The position numbers were made by a program, and so were the translations under genes. DNA of 64,000 nt from Candidatus Cloacimonas acidaminovorans str. Evry (lineage in GTDB: Bacteria; Cloacimonadota; Cloacimonadia; Cloacimonadales; Cloacimonadaceae): contig NC_020449.1 in NCBI RefSeq assembly GCF_000146065.2, positions 558,001-622,000 on the forward strand, read 5' to 3'. The notes below the pieces were generated by a model, which did not search any database, was not told the origin of the DNA, and saw only the letters and a program-made list of their open reading frames with translations. Positions 1 to 8,461 of the stretch are shown piece after piece; the first letter of the stretch is position 1; each line of letters starts with the position of its first letter.

Positions 1-1
1 T

Positions 2-742
2 ATCCTCCGCAAGAAGATCCTGCCCCTCATCCCCAAGCATGACATCTATTGCGAAGTCTTTGGCGGTGCGGCCTGGATATTGTTCGGTAAGAGCGCCAAC
101 AAGGAAGACTGGCAGCTGTCCAAGAAGAGCCGCTATACTGAGGTCTATAACGACATCAATGGCGACCTGGTCAACTTCTGGAAATACATCAAGAACCATC
201 CGGAAGCCTTCGTTACCGAACTGAACAACTACTTGATCGCCAGAGAGATGTTCGATAACTTCATGAAACATGAACCCAGAACTGAATTGGAAAGAGCGAT
301 CAAGTTCTATTACAACCTCGCCTGCAGCTATGGTTCACGCTCCAAGAACTTCTGCGTTAATCAGGGCTACAAGTACATGCCCCTCCGGAATATGGATAAA
401 GTGAAAGAAGCCTCGGAACGCCTGCGGCACGTGATCATCGAAAAGCAGCCTTGGGAGAAGATCGTAGCTCGGTTCGACCAACCTCATACGTTCTTCTATC
501 TGGACCCTCCCTACTATACCAAAGAGCACCTCTACGAGCGTGAAGACGCGGATGCTTTCAACCAGCATGAAGAGCTGGCCGAAGCCTTGAAACAGATAAA
601 AGGCAAGTTCCTGCTATCCTACAACAATGATCCTTACATCAGACAACTATACGATGGCTGCATCATTGATGAAGTCGAGACACAGTACACAGTGTCTGGA
701 GCGTTCCAGACTAAAATTGAGCTGCTGATCAGGAATTATTGA
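2..742 (+). CDS. D12-class DNA adenine N6-methyltransferase, 5' end outside window
   Basis: Probably transfers a methyl group from S-adenosylmethionine to adenine N6 in DNA. The frame is open from base 2 with no start, so the N-terminus lies upstream; 246 residues are visible. Near the visible N-terminus EVFGGAAW matches the FxGxA SAM-binding motif of the Dam/MboI (D12) family. The catalytic DPPYY motif is at about residues 167-171 (FFYLDPPYYTKEH). Placed directly before tail genes, it is best read as a phage-encoded methylase that protects phage DNA or alters host methylation. Base composition is GC-richer than the host genes further right. The family call is firm; target sequence is not readable. 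The last 14 bases overlap the end of the convergent minus-strand gene. Confidence 0.88.
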   Translation: MLRKKILPLIPKHDIYCEVFGGAAWILFGKSANKEDWQLSKKSRYTEVYNDINGDLVNFWKYIKNHPEAFVTELNNYLIAREMFDNFMKHEPRTELERAIKFYYNLACSYGSRSKNFCVNQGYKYMPLRNMDKVKEASERLRHVIIEKQPWEKIVARFDQPHTFFYLDPPYYTKEHLYEREDADAFNQHEELAEALKQIKGKFLLSYNNDPYIRQLYDGCIIDEVETQYTVSGAFQTKIELLIRNY

Positions 743-1496
743 GCCGTTTGTATATTGAAAAGCCTTCAGGGTATGCGTAAAACATGATAAAGTGGAAAGT
801 ATTCTCATACTTTGAGGCTACCTTGGGTGATTGTTTGACTGTTAAAAAAGCATCCATGATTTGCTTCAAGAACCCTAATCTGTCTTCATCTTTGGTATAT
901 GCATCAAACCACTTCACAACAAGAAAACTACATTTTTCACTTTGTAGTTTGGCTTTATAAGGAATACGAGGGTATCTCACTATGTTGCGCATGCAGAAGT
1001 TTATTATCTGTGGTTCGTCTTCGCTAAGAATTGTGCTATTGTACTTGTACTCGGCAGTGGGCGTTAATATTACCCCAAACCAGTCGGTGCTTTCATACCA
1101 TTCCGAAGCTTCATCTACAGCATTACCCATAACGAGGTTAAGTCTCAAGTCAAACAAATACTCTCCAAAGCTTATTGCACCGCGAAAGAAGACGTTATTT
1201 TTGAGGGAGAATTTGAATATCTGCTTAACAAGATCAATCAGGAACATGATCGTTAATCCTTCGAGTTGTTTGTTCTTGTCGATTGTGGAAACTCCAATGA
1301 ATATTGTGTCTGAAACAAAGAGCACATCTACGATTACAGAACCATTCAGCTCTTTGAATATAACATCCCTCTGTTTTTTAATGTTTTCCTGCAATTCTCT
1401 CCAGAGTCTTGGGAAATCACTTTTCGTTTTTGTAACGAATTCACGATACCCTAAAACATCGAGCATCAGTATGTATCCTGTTTTGTTAGTTATCAT
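729..1496 (-). CDS. Class III nucleotidyl-cyclase-like protein (prophage cargo)
   Basis: A 255-residue soluble protein of unproven function. The order of motifs resembles the class III adenylyl/guanylyl cyclase catalytic fold: MLDVLGYREF at residues 11-20 (first metal Asp, D13), SDTIFIG at 62-68 (second Asp, D63, in the beta-hairpin), FRGAISFGE at 104-112 and GNAVDEA at 124-130. No sensor, membrane or effector domain is fused. The gene is on the opposite strand to all surrounding phage genes and looks AT-richer. It has its own ribosome-binding site (GAGGT about 4 bases before ATG) and a promoter reaching the next gene's start codon. Together this suggests a cargo ('moron') gene. It could be a signalling or antiphage cyclase, or an inactive relative; substrate cannot be inferred. 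Confidence 0.6.
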   Translation of the reverse strand: MITNKTGYILMLDVLGYREFVTKTKSDFPRLWRELQENIKKQRDVIFKELNGSVIVDVLFVSDTIFIGVSTIDKNKQLEGLTIMFLIDLVKQIFKFSLKNNVFFRGAISFGEYLFDLRLNLVMGNAVDEASEWYESTDWFGVILTPTAEYKYNSTILSEDEPQIINFCMRNIVRYPRIPYKAKLQSEKCSFLVVKWFDAYTKDEDRLGFLKQIMDAFLTVKQSPKVASKYENTFHFIMFYAYPEGFSIYKRLNNS

Positions 1497-1521
1497 AGTA
1501 ACCTCGTATTTTTTCTACAGG

Positions 1522-1551
1522 CTAATATTACAAACTTCAACATTCTGTCAA
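1522..1551 (-). promoter_or_regulatory. Sigma70-like promoter of the cyclase-like gene
   Basis: On the minus strand TTGACA lies at 1546-1551. It is followed after 18 bases by TATTAG (1522-1527), or after 15 bases by TAATAT (1525-1530). The start codon of the minus gene is about 26 bases further on. The -35 box ends only 5 bases from the ATG of the divergent tape-measure gene, so the promoter occupies the whole gap between the two genes. Confidence 0.5.
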
Positions 1552-1556
1552 TAGCA

Positions 1557-4535
1557 ATGCCAGATCTAACCTTCAAACTCGTCCTCGTTACTAATGATGC
1601 CAGTCTTAAGCTTGCAGAAGTCAAGCAGGAGGTGGAGTCCACCCAGTCTGCGGTGGAGAAACCTGCTGCTGTTAAGATAACTGCGGAACAGGCTCTGGCT
1701 ACCATTCGTGACGTGAAGATCGCAGTCGATGGAGTCCTGCAGGTGGTGGGCGGTCTGGTCAGATCTATGAACGGTCTGCTCGATGCCTCACTGGGGCAAA
1801 GACAAGCCATGACTTTGGCTTCGATAGCCTTTGGCGAAGCTGCGAGTGAGATGGGCAATTTTGCATCCTCTATGCAGTCTGTGACCAATTTTGAAGATGA
1901 TAAGCTTCTATCTCTGATGTCCAAACTCTCCCAGACCTTCAAACTCAATAAAGACGAGATTCAACAGCTTGTGCCGGTTCTATTAGACTTCACCGAAGCC
2001 AATAAAGCTACCGGGATGAGCGTGGAGTCTGCCTTTGATCTCATGGGGCGGGCTCTGAATGGGCACACCGAGATGCTTGGCAGATATGGCATCGAACTCG
2101 ATGATACTCGCTTGAAAACAGAAGGAGTATCCTATCTGGTCGAGAAGCTTGGCGAGGACTATGGCGGCACCTCAGTAGCTCTGGCTGATCTGCGCTTACA
2201 GAATACCAATGCCTGGGGAGATATCCAGGAGACAGTGGGTGATATGCTTACCACTCTGATCAATCCCCTCCTTAATGGATTGAAACTGCTCATGGATGCC
2301 TATAACAGCCTGTCTCCGGTGATGAAGGGTTTCGTAGCGGGTATTGTGATAGCTATACCGGTTATCGGCACTGTCACCACTGCGGTAACTGCTCTGACAG
2401 CGGCTTATCATGCTCTGCAGGTAGCCATGAACCCGGTTGCTGGCATCATCGGCATAGCTGTGGGTGCATTGTCTGCCTTGGGCTTTGGACTGGCTGCAGC
2501 CTCCACTAAGACTTATGAAGTTAGTGTTGCCCAGAGAAGTATGAACGACGAGATCAAGGATGCCGAACGGCAGGTATCTGTGGAAGCTGAGAAGTTCAGT
2601 TTACTGGCTTCCAGGCTATTGGAACTGCGTTCTGCTACTTCTCTCACAGCCGCAGATAAGCGGGAGATGAAGAACGTCATCAAGTCCCTGAATGACAACT
2701 ACTCCGAGTATCTTGGCAACATCAATCTGGAGACGGTAGCCTATAATAACCTTGCTACCGCCTTGCGTGCCGCTTCCGAAGCATTAGTTCAAAAGAAGAT
2801 AGCCGAAGTTTATGGAGAGAAGTACAATGCCCAGATCAGGAAGGTAGCTGAACTCCAGATCGAACTAGATGAGAAGAGAGCAGACTACAATGCAGCTAAT
2901 GATCGGATGAACCAATTGAAGGCATCTGTGGATTGGGAGTTCCTTACCAGTGATCAAAACGCTATGGGCTTCAATCCTGCTTCCTACTTCGGTAATGATG
3001 ATGAGTGGCTCAAGTTAGAAAGACGGCTCAACTCTTTTGGGGCATTAACCGGACAACTGCAGGCTGCCAAGAATGATCTACAGCAGATAGGTCAAGCTTA
3101 TCGCCAAGCTATGTTGGATGCTCCCGATCTGAGTTTTCAACCTACTGGTGGTTCTGGTGGTGGAGGTGGCAGCACCACACCCAATCAAGCCACTGCCGAT
3201 GCCGAAGCCAGACGCAAGGAAGCGTTACGATTGATGGAAGATTTGGCCAGGCTGAGACAGACAGAGACCGCTCGCATTGAAGCCGAATACCAGAGACGAC
3301 TTGCCCTGATCAGAGAGTTTACCCAAGATGGCAGTGAAGCGGAACATAATGCTATTGAGAACCTTGATGCCTGGAAGACCCAACAGGATAATGAGCTTGC
3401 AACTAAAGAGAAGGATGCAGTCCAAGCCAGATACAAGGCTGAGATCGATTATTTCTCCAATCTGGAGAACCTGGGAGTCGATTCTTATGCCGCTCTCAGG
3501 GCCAGCATGGAAGAGTATTATGCCTGGGCTCTGCAGAACCTGCCTCAGCAAGAGCAGCAGCTTATCCAAGCTCAAATAACCGAGATAGATGCCCGGCACG
3601 TCAAACTGCTCCAGGAACGTCAAGATGAAGAGAAGGCCAAGCTGCAGGAACTGCAGGATATCCGGGACGAGTTTTATTCTCGTGACCTCGATAATATAGG
3701 TGACAGCTACAGCAAGCAGCTTCTGGAAGTGGATAGATACTATGAGAAGATGAAGGAGAAGCTTCTTGCCGCAGGGATGACCGAGATTGAGATCGAAAGA
3801 CAGAAGCAGGAGACTTTGAACACCCTCAGAACCAATCACCAGCTTCAGGTTTCCAGTGGCATCTCCAAGATCTTCGGGGACCTAGCAGCAGCTCAGGACA
3901 AGGACACCGAGCGTGGTTTCAAACTCTGGAAAGCCTCAGCTATGGCTCAAGGCTATGTGGATACCTTTTCTGCCGCTATCGGTGCCTATAAGTCTATGGT
4001 GGGTATCCCGGTAGTGGGACCCGGGCTGGCAGTGGCGGCGGCTGCAGCTGCGATGGCTGCCGGTATCGCCAACATCGCCAGGATCAATGCCACCAAGTTT
4101 GAGAAGAAAGCCACCGGAGGACTATTGACAGGACCTTCCCATAATCAGGGAGGTATCCTGATCGAAGCCGAAGGTGATGAATACATCACCGCCAAAGATA
4201 GGGTCAAGGCCTTGGGCAGGAACCTCTTTGACTTCCTCAACTTCGCCCCTCTGGAACAGGTCAAGCTTGCTTTCGCCAGTATGCCTGTTCCCTCAGTACC
4301 TATTCCCAGTAACCTGGGCTCATATTATGCCACCGGTGGCACTATCTCTTCCGGAGGCGGTATGAATACCCTCATCGATCTGATTGGCGCTCTGAAAGAT
4401 GAGATTGTCTCCCTCAAGCAAACAGTCATGGACTCCAAGCCCATCATCGAAGTCAATGTTGATCCACTCTCCAATGATCCGGTTAAGGTCTCGGAGATAG
4501 CCGATACCGGCAAGATGATCAGGAGTGAGATCTAA
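1557..4535 (+). CDS. Phage tail tape-measure protein
   Basis: A 992-residue protein expected to set tail length and act in DNA injection. It begins with a short beta-type segment (LTFKLVLVTNDAS), then long helices. Hydrophobic segments lie near residues 255-315 (rich in Ala/Val/Ile/Gly), with coiled-coil-prone helices at about 330-530, a Gly/Ser linker near 535, charged helices at 550-770 and a second Ala-rich hydrophobic stretch near 815-840. This is the usual tape-measure layout. The ATG at 1557 has no evident Shine-Dalgarno sequence and sits against the promoter of the divergent cyclase-like gene, so normal upstream coupling appears lost. The stop overlaps the next ATG by one base, indicating translational coupling with the following tail gene. 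Confidence 0.85.
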   Translation: MPDLTFKLVLVTNDASLKLAEVKQEVESTQSAVEKPAAVKITAEQALATIRDVKIAVDGVLQVVGGLVRSMNGLLDASLGQRQAMTLASIAFGEAASEMGNFASSMQSVTNFEDDKLLSLMSKLSQTFKLNKDEIQQLVPVLLDFTEANKATGMSVESAFDLMGRALNGHTEMLGRYGIELDDTRLKTEGVSYLVEKLGEDYGGTSVALADLRLQNTNAWGDIQETVGDMLTTLINPLLNGLKLLMDAYNSLSPVMKGFVAGIVIAIPVIGTVTTAVTALTAAYHALQVAMNPVAGIIGIAVGALSALGFGLAAASTKTYEVSVAQRSMNDEIKDAERQVSVEAEKFSLLASRLLELRSATSLTAADKREMKNVIKSLNDNYSEYLGNINLETVAYNNLATALRAASEALVQKKIAEVYGEKYNAQIRKVAELQIELDEKRADYNAANDRMNQLKASVDWEFLTSDQNAMGFNPASYFGNDDEWLKLERRLNSFGALTGQLQAAKNDLQQIGQAYRQAMLDAPDLSFQPTGGSGGGGGSTTPNQATADAEARRKEALRLMEDLARLRQTETARIEAEYQRRLALIREFTQDGSEAEHNAIENLDAWKTQQDNELATKEKDAVQARYKAEIDYFSNLENLGVDSYAALRASMEEYYAWALQNLPQQEQQLIQAQITEIDARHVKLLQERQDEEKAKLQELQDIRDEFYSRDLDNIGDSYSKQLLEVDRYYEKMKEKLLAAGMTEIEIERQKQETLNTLRTNHQLQVSSGISKIFGDLAAAQDKDTERGFKLWKASAMAQGYVDTFSAAIGAYKSMVGIPVVGPGLAVAAAAAAMAAGIANIARINATKFEKKATGGLLTGPSHNQGGILIEAEGDEYITAKDRVKALGRNLFDFLNFAPLEQVKLAFASMPVPSVPIPSNLGSYYATGGTISSGGGMNTLIDLIGALKDEIVSLKQTVMDSKPIIEVNVDPLSNDPVKVSEIADTGKMIRSEI

Positions 4536-6022
4536 TGCCTAACCTCTTCAAGATCGACTTCATACAGGGCAAGACCGATGCTTCTGACTATAACCAGGTC
4601 AAGCATAGCCTGGAAGATACAGCTACCAATAGAGCCATCATCAGCCTATCTGTCTCTGCCGATAAGCTGCAGTCGATCTCCAACTACAGCAGAGAACCCA
4701 AGCGGCTAGTCTTTGAGTGCTTTCCCACTGCTTGGATAGAGGAGAACATCCTCTCTGGCAACAATGAGCATGAGCGTTACATATCTCACTTCGAGGTTAG
4801 GGTCTATCGGGATAACACACTGTTCTTTATGGGCATTATAGACACATCACAACTGTCCTTTGATGTATCATCGGGAGTGCTCAAGATCACCTGTTACGAT
4901 AAGATCAAGCTGCTTTCACTGTTCTCCGACCTTACTCACTATTACTCGCTTACGGCTGGTTATCAGCCCCAATGGATACTCGGCTACTTTATACAAGACA
5001 TAGAGCAGAAGATACCGATCAGCATTCCATACTCCAACCAGTTCACTCTCCCAACTTTGAACATCAGTTCCGATAGCGCTATGACCATTGCCCACATCGA
5101 CTTTGATGACCTAATTCAATTTCCCAACCCCACCGGTGGCTGGACTTACAGTTATGACAGCTCAGGCTGGCCGGGACCTTTCTGTGGCTTCAGGATCGAT
5201 ACTGTAGTAAACCGTATCAGTTTTGTATTTGCCTATAAGAAAGTGATCAAAGCCACTTATCCCAATCCTGCCACCACCAGATACCAAGGCCGTTATCGTG
5301 GACGCATCTACAAGTTCTTCAATAACATCTGTCCTGTTGTTATTGAGTATGATGAAAAGACCGACTGGGTGGAAGATCTGGCTTCACTGGAAAACGCTGC
5401 CAATGAGTTTATCGGCTTCTATATTGAGAACGGTATCTCCGAGACTACTCTCTATACCGGATTAGTATCCGTAGGTTCAATAGATGGTCGGAACTATGGC
5501 AGCAGTCATTACATTGGCCACTGGGTCGAAGCTCATTTTCATGGCAATCTCTTCCCGGCTATGCTGTTTCCGGGCAAGGCCTATGAGAACTACAATGATG
5601 AGCAAACCGATAACATCAAAGCTCTGCAGGCTATGCTCATGCTCTATAATGCCACCATCTTCTCCGATCCCGAGGGACACATTGTGCTCAAGAACAAGGA
5701 TGCCTATGCCAGTGCGATAATTGATATTGATGCGGATGATGTAGTCAGCTTCGTCAGCAAACGGGGCAATCCGGAGAAGCCGGAGATCAACTGTCTGGAT
5801 ATCTTGGCAGGAGATACAACTCAACTGCAAGGCAGGATTAAAGACTATCTGATCGACTTCCATGACTCCAAGTGGAGCTGCGAAGCTGTCATCGATCAGC
5901 TCAGTAAATACAACCTCAATCTCCAGTCCAAGCTGCGCATCCAGAATAAGATCTATGCGATAACCGAACTGGAGCGGAACTACATAGATGATGAATACAA
6001 GGTGAAAGCATGGCTGTTATAA
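4535..6022 (+). CDS. Phage tail / baseplate-hub-like protein
   Basis: A 495-residue beta-rich protein directly after the tape-measure gene, where siphophages carry distal-tail and hub proteins. The N-terminal 130 residues (IISLSVSADKLQSIS, then FEVRVYRDNTLFFMGIID and LKITCYDKIKLLS) resemble the 'surface plus perturbation' strand pattern of tail hub proteins. The C-terminal part (SKLRIQNKIYAITELERNY) also looks like a hub-type OB/beta domain. No catalytic motif is visible. Its start overlaps the upstream stop by one base and its end overlaps the next gene by 13 bases. The role is inferred from position and strand pattern, not from a recognised family. Confidence 0.55.
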   Translation: MPNLFKIDFIQGKTDASDYNQVKHSLEDTATNRAIISLSVSADKLQSISNYSREPKRLVFECFPTAWIEENILSGNNEHERYISHFEVRVYRDNTLFFMGIIDTSQLSFDVSSGVLKITCYDKIKLLSLFSDLTHYYSLTAGYQPQWILGYFIQDIEQKIPISIPYSNQFTLPTLNISSDSAMTIAHIDFDDLIQFPNPTGGWTYSYDSSGWPGPFCGFRIDTVVNRISFVFAYKKVIKATYPNPATTRYQGRYRGRIYKFFNNICPVVIEYDEKTDWVEDLASLENAANEFIGFYIENGISETTLYTGLVSVGSIDGRNYGSSHYIGHWVEAHFHGNLFPAMLFPGKAYENYNDEQTDNIKALQAMLMLYNATIFSDPEGHIVLKNKDAYASAIIDIDADDVVSFVSKRGNPEKPEINCLDILAGDTTQLQGRIKDYLIDFHDSKWSCEAVIDQLSKYNLNLQSKLRIQNKIYAITELERNYIDDEYKVKAWLL

Positions 6023-6471
6023 AGGGCTTCAAGCTCATCCGCTGGGCTAATGAGGGCATCTATTACTTCTTCTGCCCCAATGGGCAGATCGAGTATAACC
6101 CATCCCAAAAGTACCGTATCGAGAAGAAGAACGCCTATGATCCCACTATCATTCATAGAAGGGATGCCTATCGGGAGGACTCTTTCGATCTGGAAGCGGT
6201 ACTCGAACCAAGCGAATACTACGGTCTGATGAACTTCCTCCTCAGTCCCGGTAAGCTCTATCTGGAATACACTGCCTACAACAGCATCAAAAGCCAATTC
6301 CCGGTCACAATAGCTCAACTGCCAAAATGTCCGGATGATCTGCACGAGTATCCCACTAAGGTCAAGTTCAGTGTGGAATCCAGATATATAGGCAGTCCCG
6401 GCTATATCGACTTCGGCATCATCATTATCACCGACTCTGACGAGACGGTTAACGGTCAGACTGAAGTATAA
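6010..6471 (+). CDS. Hypothetical phage tail protein
   Basis: A 153-residue protein in the tail operon. I do not recognise the family. It looks beta-rich (EGIYYFFCPNGQIEYNP, KLYLEYTAYNS, VKFSVESRYIG) without a signal peptide or membrane segment. The ATG lies inside the previous gene (13-base overlap), so it is probably translated by coupling. Position between a hub-like gene and a fibre-like gene suggests a baseplate or fibre-attachment role. Confidence 0.55.
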   Translation: MAVIKGFKLIRWANEGIYYFFCPNGQIEYNPSQKYRIEKKNAYDPTIIHRRDAYREDSFDLEAVLEPSEYYGLMNFLLSPGKLYLEYTAYNSIKSQFPVTIAQLPKCPDDLHEYPTKVKFSVESRYIGSPGYIDFGIIIITDSDETVNGQTEV

Positions 6472-6492
6472 AACACTACTAAAGGAGCATAA

Positions 6493-7149
6493 ATGTACAA
6501 GTTCGCTATCAGCTATTATACTATGGAAGGCACAGAACGGAAGCCTCAATCGGGAGTCGATATCCGACTGCTCAGGCCTGGTCAATCTTGGCCAGAGGGC
6601 AAGAAGCTCATCGAAACCACTCCCAACTCGGGATACTATGAGATCAGCATTGAAGCTGAAGCCGACTGCGGATTCTATGAGCTCTGGGACGATCACGGTA
6701 ATCCCCAAGGCCAGTTCAGCGGCAAGACCTGCACTATCGGGAAGCTCGATGCCCGAGGTCTGCAGACCAACTGCATCTATGGTAATCACATCCTGGATGG
6801 AGTGGTTACGGGAAGCAAGATCGCCAATGCAGCTATCGGTACAGAGCACCTGCAGAATGGACTATTATCACTCTCTAAACTCCAATACGAGCTTCAGGAT
6901 CAGAATAAGGGAGTGGGAGACAACAGCCATTCCAGCCCTGCCAATCTGCATGATGACAAGATAATCACTCACGTTCTGGATAAGGAGTATCCGGAGCTGC
7001 CGCACATCATCCTGACCAACCAGTGCGATGCCTTTCTTTATTTAGCCAAAGTCAATCTCGATGGGAACAGGGTTACAATCCTGATTGGGATCAGCCAGGT
7101 CTATACTGCCACCGATCCTTTCTATAAGCTCCTTGCCCTCGCTAAATGA
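6493..7149 (+). CDS. Phage tail-fibre-like protein, last gene of tail module
   Basis: A 218-residue protein with a good ribosome-binding site (AAAGGAG, five bases before ATG). Residues about 1-80 look like a small beta domain (SGYYEISIEAEADCGFYELW) resembling a prealbumin-type fold. Residues about 95-125 carry the repeated 'ILDGVVTGSKIANAAIG' and 'TEHLQNGLLSLSKL' pattern seen in the shafts of phage fibre and neck-appendage proteins. The C-terminal 60 residues are unassigned and could be the tip. It is the last recognisable prophage gene; no lysis, integrase or attachment site follows. Confidence 0.5.
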   Translation: MYKFAISYYTMEGTERKPQSGVDIRLLRPGQSWPEGKKLIETTPNSGYYEISIEAEADCGFYELWDDHGNPQGQFSGKTCTIGKLDARGLQTNCIYGNHILDGVVTGSKIANAAIGTEHLQNGLLSLSKLQYELQDQNKGVGDNSHSSPANLHDDKIITHVLDKEYPELPHIILTNQCDAFLYLAKVNLDGNRVTILIGISQVYTATDPFYKLLALAK

Positions 7150-7193
7150 TGCCCAAGAGAGAAACCCGGTAGAATAGGGTTAATGAGTGGGCT

Positions 7194-7291
7194 GGGTACT
7201 AATAATTGATCCCCTTCGCGGTTACCCAACTGATAAATTTGTAGTTGCGACTTTGCTCGCCTCGCAAAAGTGTTCAAGTCCTATCCACTCA
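7194..7291 (+). other. tRNA-like folded segment after the tail genes
   Basis: A 98-base stretch is closed by a perfect 7-bp stem (TGAGTGG at 7194-7200 with CCACTCA at 7285-7291). Immediately inside the 3' side lies TTCAAGT in the exact register of a tRNA T-loop, closed by G-C. Inner stems GGGTA/TACCC, AACT/AGTT and ACTTTGC/GCAAAAGT are possible. The T-stem has two mismatches, there is no valid D-loop and no CCA end, so this is not a working tRNA. It may be a decayed tRNA, a phage structured RNA or chance. Confidence 0.25.
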
Positions 7292-7375
7292 ATATGATAA
7301 GAAAGATTGATGTCTTGATAGACAATCAGATTGAATGAGTGCTAAACATAATCCCAAGCCAGACAATGATATGCA

Positions 7376-7602
7376 AAATCCAGTTGAAATAATCGTGATA
7401 TTTTCACCTGATTCATCATCGTTTGATCAATTTGCAATTCAAAATTCGTAACTTGTTCCGCCGGTAACGATTAAGAAATCCATTTGAAATAATCGTGATA
7501 TTTTCACCTGATTTAGCTTCGTTTTATCAATTTGCAATTCAAAATTCATAACTTGTTCCACTGATTACGATTAAGAAATCCATTTGAAAAAATCGTGAAA
7601 TT
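7376..7602. repeat. 100-bp tandem repeat, two full copies plus a partial third
   Basis: Units begin AAATCCA(G/T)TTGAAA at 7376, 7476 and 7576, a period of exactly 100 bases. Units 1 and 2 are nearly identical over their whole length; unit 3 keeps only about its first 27 bases. All three start with the core TTGAAA(T/A)AATCGTGA. No credible reading frame runs through them on either strand. Confidence 0.85.
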
Positions 7603-7690
7603 AATTTTGAAAAAATCGTGATATCGTTTTGAAAAAATCGTGATATCGCAGACCACCAAAAACGCCGATTTGAAAAAAATTTGATACAAT
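7581..7690. repeat. 22-bp short tandem repeats sharing the core of the 100-bp unit
   Basis: TTTTGAAAAAATCGTGATAT followed by CG occurs as two exact abutting 22-base copies at 7605-7626 and 7627-7648. It is preceded by a close variant at 7581-7604 and followed by two degenerate copies (TTTGAAAAAA-type) near 7669-7700. The same core opens the 100-bp units, giving about seven core copies within 330 bases. This looks iteron- or operator-like, but no adjacent initiator or repressor gene is visible. Confidence 0.75.
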
Positions 7691-7872
7691 TTGAAAAAAT
7701 AAGTGAGAACGCATAAGAGAAGCTTGAATTGGTCTTTCCTGATTTTGGTTGACACAAATAGTGAGGATAAATAATAAAGCACAAAGTAAGGAAAGCAGTT
7801 AGCTACTCTAAATCTTATAAGATTATGGTAGTAAATTAAATAGTATCAGGAGGTATAAGTATCGCCTCTGCA

Positions 7873-8342
7873 GTTGAGTCCCAAATGTTGGTGTAAATTC
7901 CAATTTTTTTGTTTGATAGGTTCTTTGAGGACATTCTAACTATTCTCGTTACTCACAATCTATATTATGCCAAGCGGTCATTCGTATTATATTCATCTTG
8001 TTACTTCCAGTCAAGCTCTTTTTCATAACAAGCCACCTTGGGCCAACCCTTTGCATATAGAAATAAAATGTATAGGATTTATCCGGTTATCCCTCATCTT
8101 TTCCAATGGCTTTGAAAGGTATAGTTTTCCTCTTATCCAGTTCACTGAATAGCAATTTGCATAACACTAAACAAGAGAAGGCAATCACTTCTGCCTTTTA
8201 ATCTTTCTTTTCTTTGGTTGAGTTATAAACTTCTCCTTGTTTTTTAGTTTTATACAAAATGATCCAAACAAAGAGCGGGATTCGGCTCAACCTTTTTCTT
8301 CATCTGGCCTAACCTAATTTACACCAACCTTTGAGACACAAC
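7873..8342. mobile_element. 470-bp element with 27-bp imperfect terminal inverted repeats (MITE or decayed IS)
   Basis: The left end at 7873-7899 (GTTGAGTCCCAAATG, then TTGGTGTAAATT) matches the reverse complement of 8316-8342 at about 23 of 27 positions, with 13 perfect inner bases. Between them there is no transposase-length frame; the longest fragments are under 65 codons. No target-site duplication is obvious in the immediate flanks. Best read as a non-autonomous element or an internally deleted insertion sequence; the parent IS family is not assigned. Confidence 0.5.
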
Positions 8343-8461
8343 CTTATTTTATCAAAAAAAGGATATTTTTGCTTTTCCTTTTATCGTGCAAATATAGATT
8401 CTTTCATTACCGTATAATTTGTGGGATTGTTATAGTGCATTTGTAAGTGTGCTTGCTTTCT

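Noticed and set aside
982-1554. 190-codon plus-strand open frame
   Set aside because: Antisense to the cyclase-like gene, which has motifs, a promoter and a ribosome-binding site; the antisense translation has no recognisable features.
3225-3839. 204-codon minus-strand open frame
   Set aside because: Mirror of the charged coiled-coil region of the tape-measure gene; leucine-rich artefact.
5980-6849. 289-codon minus-strand open frame
   Set aside because: Antisense to three tightly coupled tail genes; long only because of the phage codon bias. No ribosome-binding site or family signal.
7194-7291. Functional tRNA or tmRNA
   Set aside because: The T-stem has two mismatches, D-loop GG and CCA are missing, and no anticodon arm of proper length fits.
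6493-7400. Diversity-generating retroelement next to the fibre gene
   Set aside because: A fibre gene followed by repeats prompted the check, but there is no reverse transcriptase, no template/variable repeat pair with adenine-biased changes, and no C-type lectin-like C-terminus.
7539-7784. Two overlapping minus-strand frames of about 80 codons
   Set aside because: They run through the 100-bp and 22-bp repeats; the peptide repeats follow DNA repeats and no ribosome-binding site is present.
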